29,112 nt of DNA from a virus, in IMG/VR virus record IMGVR_UViG_3300032116_000997, positions 1 to 29,112 of that record. One strand, written 5' to 3'. The notes beneath the pieces were generated by a model, which saw only the letters and a list, made by a program, of their open reading frames with translations, was not told where the DNA came from and did not search any database. Position numbers and translations under genes: made by a program. The stretch's first letter is position 1, and every line of letters starts with the position of its first letter. This document shows positions 24,602 through 29,112 of the stretch, in pieces.

Positions 24602-25077
24602 AATTGTTTACTCGGTCTTTTAAGTTTCATTTTGTTTTTAGCAAGCTCTTCTTTTATTTCCTTCAAAGTTAGCTTACCCATATTAGGTATCTTTATTAGT
24701 TCATTTTCTGTCTTGCTAAGTAAGTCTTTTAAAGTAAAAATATTCTCTGCTTTTAAGCAGTTCAAAGCACGTGCGCCTAATTCTAAACTGTTTTCGACGG
24801 CTTCTTTTTTAATTTTTTCTCTTTCATCCCATGCTTTAGCATTCTTTTTTATCTCTTCTTGTTTAAGAATTTCAACTATTTTTGGGTGGCTATTAATTTC
24901 TCTGAGCCTTTCGTAGGCACGTTCAAGATTAGCTTCCGTTCTTTCATACTTAGCTTTATACGCATCGTCTGATTGTTGCTGATTATTAGATAGAGGTACC
25001 TGTACTAAGTCATTACCTGCAAACTTACTAAAGTTCACCATCTCTGCTATTGAATTAAACTCCACGTGAATTTTCAT
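24598..25077 (-). CDS. protein with RNA polymerase alpha-subunit C-terminal domain
   Basis: A 159-aa protein. Residues 1-35 are a short beta-like start (MKIHVEFNSIAEMV); residues 36-96 are a long charged helix or coiled coil. Residues 97-147 match the bacterial RpoA C-terminal domain: LELGARALNCLKAENIFTLK, then SKTENELIKIPNMGK. The segment NCLKAE is identical to E. coli, and the DNA-contact positions R265, N268, N294, G296 and E302 (E. coli numbering) are kept as R103, N106, N132, G134 and E140; K298 is Leu and S299 is Thr. The alpha N-terminal (assembly) domain is absent. It could bind UP-element-like DNA or activators, recruiting or competing with host polymerase. Confidence 0.85.
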   Translation of the reverse strand: MKIHVEFNSIAEMVNFSKFAGNDLVQVPLSNNQQQSDDAYKAKYERTEANLERAYERLREINSHPKIVEILKQEEIKKNAKAWDEREKIKKEAVENSLELGARALNCLKAENIFTLKDLLSKTENELIKIPNMGKLTLKEIKEELAKNKMKLKRPSKQL

Positions 25078-25079
25078 TT

Positions 25080-26126
25080 TTATTTTCCTGTTGTCTGCGT
25101 TAATATTTTAAAAGTACCGTCGGGGTTACGTTCCCTTAAGTGCCAAGGTACTGTAGTTTTCTTTCTTTCGTTACTGTAATGAGCGTCTCTACAAGTTGCA
25201 CAGCAATACATTGCTCTACCCATTGGTGTAGACTGCGTGAACGTTGTATTACACCCCTTACATACACGTTGTGGGCCTGTACCAATAAATATCCTAGCTT
25301 TTTTGCGATGCTCTTTAGCTTCGTTAGATACGTATGATCTTATTGAACTTGACCCTTTCATCTTACGCATGTTTTCTAGTTTATATGGGTTGTGTACTGC
25401 CACACCAACCTTGGCTCTCTTACTCATTGTTTCTGATAAATCTTTTGATACAACACCAGTGCCTTTGTTAAAGCCAGCGGCTCTTTTAAAATCTTTCGCT
25501 TGGATACCATGCGCTATATTCATGTGCGTAGACAAATGTTTGCCTGTCCACTCGCACCCTTCTACTAAACAGTTAAGCGCAAGTCTATTTAGAAAGCCAT
25601 CGTAGCCTTGTGGAAGCGCCATTTTATCGGGGTTAGCTATTTGCCTATCAAAACGCTTATCCATGTACGAGCGATAGCATACTCGAGTGCAAAACTTTTT
25701 AATACCGAGTTGTTTTAGCGGTAAGTAAAAGAATTGTTTGCATTCTAAACACTCAATTTCAGCACCAGTTTTTAACAACATAGCTCTTTTGGCTATTGAC
25801 TCCGCACTGTAAGACTTCTCTCTAGCTAGTCTTGCCATAGCTTTAAACTGATTTGATTTTGTGTAGCAATCTATTCCACAAAACTGCGGATTGTTTCTGC
25901 GTGTAAAGAAAGTATTGTTGCACTGCTTACACACGCTATTTGGTATAGGTTTGCTAAATTTGTTTTTTAAATAAGCATACCTACAAACATTCGAACAAAA
26001 TAAGTTGCTATTTTTATACACGTGATGTTCAGCTTGTTTTTGTGTACCAACAAACATAGCTTTGCAATGAGCGCAAACTAATTTGTCTTTGATTGAAGTA
26101 GCGTACGCACGTTTACTTGTTTTCAT
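25080..26126 (-). CDS. multi-zinc-finger protein with Ros/MucR-like finger
   Basis: A 348-aa protein; the ATG at 26126 overlaps the polymerase stop (TAATG) and is preferred over one two codons upstream. Four CxxC...CxxxC knuckles (C18/C21/C44/C48; C66/C69/C83/C87; C126/C129/C146/C150; C289/C292/C308/C312) alternate with basic linkers, like duplicated treble-clef fingers. Between the third and fourth lies a C2H2 finger with the Ros/MucR layout: CLVEGCEWTGKHLSTHMNIAH (C186, C191, H201, H206) followed by KDFKRAAGF. MucR proteins bind AT-rich promoters. It is probably a DNA-binding protein; an HNH-like nuclease role for the treble clefs cannot be excluded. Confidence 0.7.
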   Translation of the reverse strand: MKTSKRAYATSIKDKLVCAHCKAMFVGTQKQAEHHVYKNSNLFCSNVCRYAYLKNKFSKPIPNSVCKQCNNTFFTRRNNPQFCGIDCYTKSNQFKAMARLAREKSYSAESIAKRAMLLKTGAEIECLECKQFFYLPLKQLGIKKFCTRVCYRSYMDKRFDRQIANPDKMALPQGYDGFLNRLALNCLVEGCEWTGKHLSTHMNIAHGIQAKDFKRAAGFNKGTGVVSKDLSETMSKRAKVGVAVHNPYKLENMRKMKGSSSIRSYVSNEAKEHRKKARIFIGTGPQRVCKGCNTTFTQSTPMGRAMYCCATCRDAHYSNERKKTTVPWHLRERNPDGTFKILTQTTGK

Positions 26127-27958
26127 TAGCATTCACCATAACTTTTACCCACACCTGATTCACAATTTAACGGCAACTCCTGTGCCCACTTAGGTCGCAT
26201 CCGCATGCACATCTCAACATACTCTTGCCCTGTCTGCGCTTCTTGCTCAGGTATTACACAAGCAATCGCATCATGCACAGTCATTACCACTTTGTACTTC
26301 TTAGCCACCTGCAACATCTGCTCACCAATAATAATTCGAGCTAACGCTTGGCAGACATTCTCAATAACCTTCCCACCATATATCCTGTTAGGGACAACGG
26401 CTTTACCTTTTTTAGTGTCGTACACATACTCGTCTTTACCTTGCTCATTGCGTATCTTGCGTAGGTTGGGGTACTTTACATACAGTCCGTTTGGTAAACG
26501 AATACCTTTAGTGCCCTCAACAACTAATATTCCATTACGACCTAACGTAGTAGTTTGATTAGCAAACATCGCATCTAAAGCTACTCCCGCTTGCCTCCAA
26601 AGTTGAGGTATCCAGTCATAAGTCTCCCGATAGACTTTGATAATACGATTGGCTTCCCCATCCTCAATTTCCACATTGAAAGTTTTGAGTTGCGCTTTGA
26701 ATTTCGCACTCCCCATGCCGTAGCCACATCCCAATATTGTTGTCTTACCGACGAATCTCTCATCTTTGCTAATTTCTTCTTGCGCCTTAACATAGATAGA
26801 CGATGCCATGATTTTGTATACATCCTCACCTCTTTCAAATGCGTCAACCAAATCGTTCTGTTCAGCGAGCCACGCTAAGGTTCTTGCTTCTATTTGGCTA
26901 GAGTCAGAGTCCACAATCACCGATCCAGGCGGAGCCATAATCGCATCCTTAAGTCTGCTTTGTCTTGGCAAGTTTTGTAAGTTTACTTTGTCGTCACCAC
27001 CCCAACGACCTGTATGAGCCGCATAGTAGCGTAGTGGTATGGGAAATAAGCCTCGCTGCGCTATCTCAATAAAACGTTCAGTCCTTGTTTCTTCAAGCGT
27101 GGACTTTACTCCAAGTCGTGAGCAAGCTAGTAACTGAACCGATTCTTCTTCGTGTTCAAGCAAAGCTTTAAAGCCTTCGTCTGTCTTAGCAAATGCCCAA
27201 GTTTCTTTTCCTGTTGCTGGACTTATTTTAGTGGGGGGAGTTACACCAAGAGAATTTAGAAGTTGAGCAAACTTGTCGTTGCTCATCAAATCTTCCTTCA
27301 TGTATTTGTTTAAGTACACTTCTTTTGCCCTACGAACACTACCTAAATGGTCATGTAACATATTGCCATCAAGCCATAGGCTAGGTTCAGAGAACATACG
27401 GATGGTCAGGTCAATAAGCCGTAGCTCAATAGGAGGAAAGCCTGCACTTAGTTGCTCAAACAAAGCCATCGTAAGCACCACATCGTTCTTGCAGTACTCA
27501 CCGTACTGTGCCAAGTCTTGTGTATTAAAGTCAATCCGACGCTTGCCTAAAGCATTAAGCACCTCTGTGCCTTTTACTCCTAGCCCATAGTGTTCGGCTA
27601 ACTTAGCTAGGCTACCGCCAACTTCCGTGCCGTGTATTGCTCTTGCCATAGATAAAGTATCAGCAATACCCTTGGGCTTTATATCAAACTGCCAGTTAAG
27701 GATAGCCATGTCAAACATAGCGTTATGGGCTACCACGAGATGCTTATCGAGTTTATATTTATCCAACACAGTCTTTAAGTATGCTCTAGTACCACTATAC
27801 CAATGCGGTTCCCCACCATCTTCTTGTCTTGAGAGGCATTGGATAGCAAACCCAATCGTCTCAAACTCATCAGACCGAATGTATTCCTCTGTAGTCATTT
27901 TGCTAAGGGAGTAGGTTTGAGAGTAGTAAGTCTCAAAGTCCAAACAAAAGATTTTCAA
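26126..27958 (-). CDS. family A DNA polymerase with 3'-5' exonuclease
   Basis: A 610-aa protein starting at TTG (27958), which overlaps the previous stop as TTGA. Exonuclease: DFET (D7, E9), HNAMFDM (N79, D83), YCKND (Y155, D159). Polymerase: TGRWGGDDKVNLQNLPR (316-332), motif A DSSQIEAR (D352-R359), motif B R401-K405-L409-Y413, motif C TVHDAIA (H562, D563, A564). There is no 5'-3' nuclease domain, as usual for phage enzymes. Position 762 of E. coli Pol I corresponds to Leu409, and the acidic residue after the motif C Asp is Ala. It replicates the phage genome with the primase-helicase at 16.8-19.6 kb. Confidence 0.95.
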   Translation of the reverse strand: MKIFCLDFETYYSQTYSLSKMTTEEYIRSDEFETIGFAIQCLSRQEDGGEPHWYSGTRAYLKTVLDKYKLDKHLVVAHNAMFDMAILNWQFDIKPKGIADTLSMARAIHGTEVGGSLAKLAEHYGLGVKGTEVLNALGKRRIDFNTQDLAQYGEYCKNDVVLTMALFEQLSAGFPPIELRLIDLTIRMFSEPSLWLDGNMLHDHLGSVRRAKEVYLNKYMKEDLMSNDKFAQLLNSLGVTPPTKISPATGKETWAFAKTDEGFKALLEHEEESVQLLACSRLGVKSTLEETRTERFIEIAQRGLFPIPLRYYAAHTGRWGGDDKVNLQNLPRQSRLKDAIMAPPGSVIVDSDSSQIEARTLAWLAEQNDLVDAFERGEDVYKIMASSIYVKAQEEISKDERFVGKTTILGCGYGMGSAKFKAQLKTFNVEIEDGEANRIIKVYRETYDWIPQLWRQAGVALDAMFANQTTTLGRNGILVVEGTKGIRLPNGLYVKYPNLRKIRNEQGKDEYVYDTKKGKAVVPNRIYGGKVIENVCQALARIIIGEQMLQVAKKYKVVMTVHDAIACVIPEQEAQTGQEYVEMCMRMRPKWAQELPLNCESGVGKSYGEC

Positions 27959-28389
27959 AGTTTAGTCCTTGGGCTACCGCCTGCAACTTGCCGAGAAAGC
28001 GATGATAGTTCTTCTTGTTGTCTAGGAGAAAGATTGTTAAGTGTTGCCATCAACTCAGTAGCAGTAAGAGAAGAGGGTAGGGTAGTAGGTACATCTGAGA
28101 GCCGAAATTCATGGGACTCTCTTAGCAAAGTATTCATAACTCGTTTAGTAAATAGCTCGCCTTGTAGACTCTGCATCTTGTCCCATAGGGCTTTGATTTC
28201 TTTGTCGTTTAGGAACGGCAACTGATCTTTGCAGTCCTTACCCCCATTAGTTCGCATGTCAATAGCGTAAAGAATGTCTCGCCATTTTGCAGGATACCCA
28301 TCTCGCAGGGTAGGGACAAACTCATCAGGGTTACTGCTCATGCGTTCAAGTAATATCTGAACACCTTTATTCATTTCAACATCTGCCAT
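27955..28389 (-). CDS. early phage protein of unknown function
   Basis: A 144-aa protein. The ATG at 28389 is chosen because GGAGGATATTG precedes it; the in-frame start at 28407 has no such site. It overlaps the VRR-NUC gene's end by 14 bases and its stop overlaps the polymerase TTG. Largely helical and charged: VQILLERMSSNPDEFVPT, then WRDILYAID and KDQLPFLNDKEIKALWDKMQ, then a Ser/Thr/Leu-rich C-terminus (LNNLSPRQQEELSSLSRQ). Tight coupling to polymerase suggests a replication accessory factor; no family recognised. Confidence 0.6.
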   Translation of the reverse strand: MADVEMNKGVQILLERMSSNPDEFVPTLRDGYPAKWRDILYAIDMRTNGGKDCKDQLPFLNDKEIKALWDKMQSLQGELFTKRVMNTLLRESHEFRLSDVPTTLPSSLTATELMATLNNLSPRQQEELSSLSRQVAGGSPRTKL

Positions 28390-28696
28390 CAATATCCTCC
28401 TCGTCAAGTAAGCTCCTTAAGGTTGCACCTAACAATGTTAGGCTTTCCTCGTTTACTACATAGGCAATTCCACCCGCATTACGGATGTCTGCCATTTCTT
28501 TTTCTTGTAGTGCAGTAGGCTTATTAGTCCCTGCTTTGCATTCTATGGCAATGAACTTACCCTTAGCACAGCATATGATATCAGGCACACCGCTTCTGCC
28601 GTATCCATGTGTCGCAGGGAAAAAATAATAAATGCCGTAAGCCTTGATTAGCTTAACGACTTTATCTTTAACTTTCTTTTCGGGAGTAGATGCCAT
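28376..28696 (-). CDS. VRR-NUC domain nuclease
   Basis: A 106-aa protein of the usual single-domain phage VRR-NUC size. The PD-(D/E)XK core is seen as SGVPDIICC (D39) and FIAIECKAG (E52, K54), followed by PTALQ (Q64), and a basic N-terminal helix (KKVKDKVVKLIKAYG). Family members cut DNA, including branched or Holliday junction-like structures, in phage replication and repair. Its ATG coincides with the expected transcription start of the promoter just upstream, so the message may be leaderless. Confidence 0.88.
   Translation of the reverse strand: MASTPEKKVKDKVVKLIKAYGIYYFFPATHGYGRSGVPDIICCAKGKFIAIECKAGTNKPTALQEKEMADIRNAGGIAYVVNEESLTLLGATLRSLLDEEDIDGRC
28428..28442. repeat. 15-bp palindrome, copy 1, inside VRR-NUC gene
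   Basis: CCTAACAATGTTAGG: two perfect 7-bp arms around a central A. The identical sequence, reverse-complemented, recurs at 28892-28906. It lies within coding sequence, about 255 bases downstream of the promoter. Confidence 0.8.
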
Positions 28697-28901
28697 GCCA
28701 CCATACTAACATGATGTTGGACTTTGTCAAGGGGAATTTAAAATATATTTGGGAGGGGTTGGGGGGATATGTAGATTATCCGCCCCCCTCGGATTTTGGG
28801 TTCAGCTAGCGTAAGAAATCACGGGGCAACTAGCTGATAATAAAATCGTTTGCATCTACAAGGCTAATAGGTTCTATCGTAATCAAATGCCCCTAACATT
28901 G
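28697..28901. other. 205-base intergenic control region between DUF3310 and VRR-NUC genes
   Basis: No gene is visible. It holds the leftward promoter (28703-28730), a G6/C6 inverted repeat (28761-28766 with 28783-28788, a 16-base loop, no T-tract on either strand and so not a standard terminator), a perfect CAGCTAG/CTAGCTG inverted repeat (28803-28809 with 28830-28836, a 20-base gap), and part of the 15-bp palindrome at its right edge. The density of symmetric elements is much higher than elsewhere in the window. Confidence 0.6.
28703..28730 (-). promoter_or_regulatory. sigma70-type promoter for the VRR-NUC/polymerase operon
   Basis: On the - strand: TTGACA (28730-28725), a 16-base spacer and TAGTAT (28708-28703; four of six -10 matches). 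The predicted start of transcription is close to 28696, the first base of the VRR-NUC ATG. The -35 box lies in an imperfect inverted repeat TTGAC-AAA-GTCCAA, similar to that at the 21.25 kb promoter. Confidence 0.68.
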
Positions 28902-28906
28902 TTAGG
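28892..28906. repeat. 15-bp palindrome, copy 2, at DUF3310 stop codon
   Basis: CCTAACATTGTTAGG, the reverse complement of the copy at 28428-28442, with two perfect 7-bp arms. It overlaps the DUF3310 stop and lies about 160 bases upstream of the VRR-NUC promoter, a plausible place for a dimeric regulator. Confidence 0.8.
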
Positions 28907-29112
28907 TCTTGCTTAGGTTTGCAACCACACGATTGAGATACCATTGTGCTTTCTTTAGGTTCTCTAGCTTATCGTCTTTGTGGTCAGCACGACTAATGTA
29001 TTTGACTACATTACCTAAATGATAATCCAACTGCTTAGCTTCGATAAAGTCGATAGTCTCAATACCACCCACCTTATAGTGGCTCGGGCTATTCACCACA
29101 TCATCTGCATAC
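28902..29112 (-). CDS. DUF3310 protein, possibly 5' partial
   Basis: At least 65 residues: VNSPSHYKVGGIETIDFIEA, then YHLGNVVKYISRADHKDDKL and LKKAQWYLNRVV, the full signature of the DUF3310 family of small phage proteins (sometimes annotated as nucleotide kinase-like, function unproven). A GTG at 29099 is possible, but the frame stays open to the window end (YADDVVNSP...), and relatives usually have a few residues before the NxPSHY motif, so the true start may lie outside. It opens the early arm visible here. Confidence 0.85.
   Translation of the reverse strand, partial: YADDVVNSPSHYKVGGIETIDFIEAKQLDYHLGNVVKYISRADHKDDKLENLKKAQWYLNRVVANLSKT

Noticed and set aside
24578-24916. 112-aa hydrophobic + strand frame (FILFLASSSF-type)
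   Set aside because: Opposite strand of the alpha-CTD gene; the apparent membrane segments come from complementing Lys/Glu-rich coiled-coil codons.
27839-28225. 128-aa + strand frame over the polymerase start and its neighbour
   Set aside because: Antisense to two well-supported overlapping genes, with no promoter or ribosome site in that direction.
28790-28880. Possible tRNA in the intergenic region
   Set aside because: The 7-bp inverted repeat and a GGTTC-like string do not assemble into a cloverleaf with acceptor, anticodon and T arms.

Overview
The window is part of a tailed double-stranded DNA phage genome (Caudoviricetes). No bacterial housekeeping genes, rRNA, tRNA, integrase, terminase, portal or major capsid gene is visible, so the head and packaging module must lie outside. 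Genes are packed with ATGA, TAATG and TTGA overlaps. The large internal-virion-type proteins, a tail-hub-like protein, and the lack of any visible tape measure or tail tube gene favour a podovirus-like virion. This is inference, as are the host and habitat (probably an aquatic bacterium, judged only from the general look of the proteins).

Layout: two converging transcription units meet near 16.5 kb. On the + strand, 1-16504 is a late virion and lysis arm. It starts with a tail-fibre-like protein cut by the window edge, followed by small fibre-associated proteins, a zinc-ribbon protein and a lysis cassette (membrane protein, 3TM-type holin, M15 endolysin). Then come a 681-aa hub or stabilisation-type protein, a 98-aa partner, a 537-aa virion protein, a GNAT acetyltransferase, a 774-aa virion protein and a 2116-aa polyvalent internal virion protein with a zincin motif. 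A hairpin with a T-tract in the leftward direction sits in the convergent gap.

On the - strand, 29112 down to 16596 is the early, replication arm. In transcription order it holds DUF3310, VRR-NUC nuclease, an unknown protein, family A DNA polymerase, a multi-zinc-finger protein with a Ros/MucR-like finger, a protein with an RNA polymerase alpha C-terminal domain, an unknown protein, a small lipoprotein, and a RelB/DinJ-like ribbon-helix-helix protein (57 aa). These are followed by a Cas4/RecB-like nuclease, an unknown protein, an HNH protein and a SNF2 helicase. A second transcription unit then starts at a near-perfect sigma70 promoter: a phage protein of unknown role, a zinc-containing ssDNA-binding candidate and an HTH regulator. 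It ends at a strong intrinsic terminator, after which come the AEP primase-helicase and a small conserved-looking protein.

The most interesting material is regulatory. The host-like alpha CTD keeps the DNA-contacting residues. The -35 boxes of the two early promoters lie inside related inverted repeats (TTGAC-N3-GTC-AA). A perfect 15-bp palindrome (CCTAACAATGTTAGG) occurs twice within 480 bp. A terminator sits immediately before the primase gene. Together these suggest that early transcription is controlled by phage-encoded DNA-binding proteins acting on the host polymerase.
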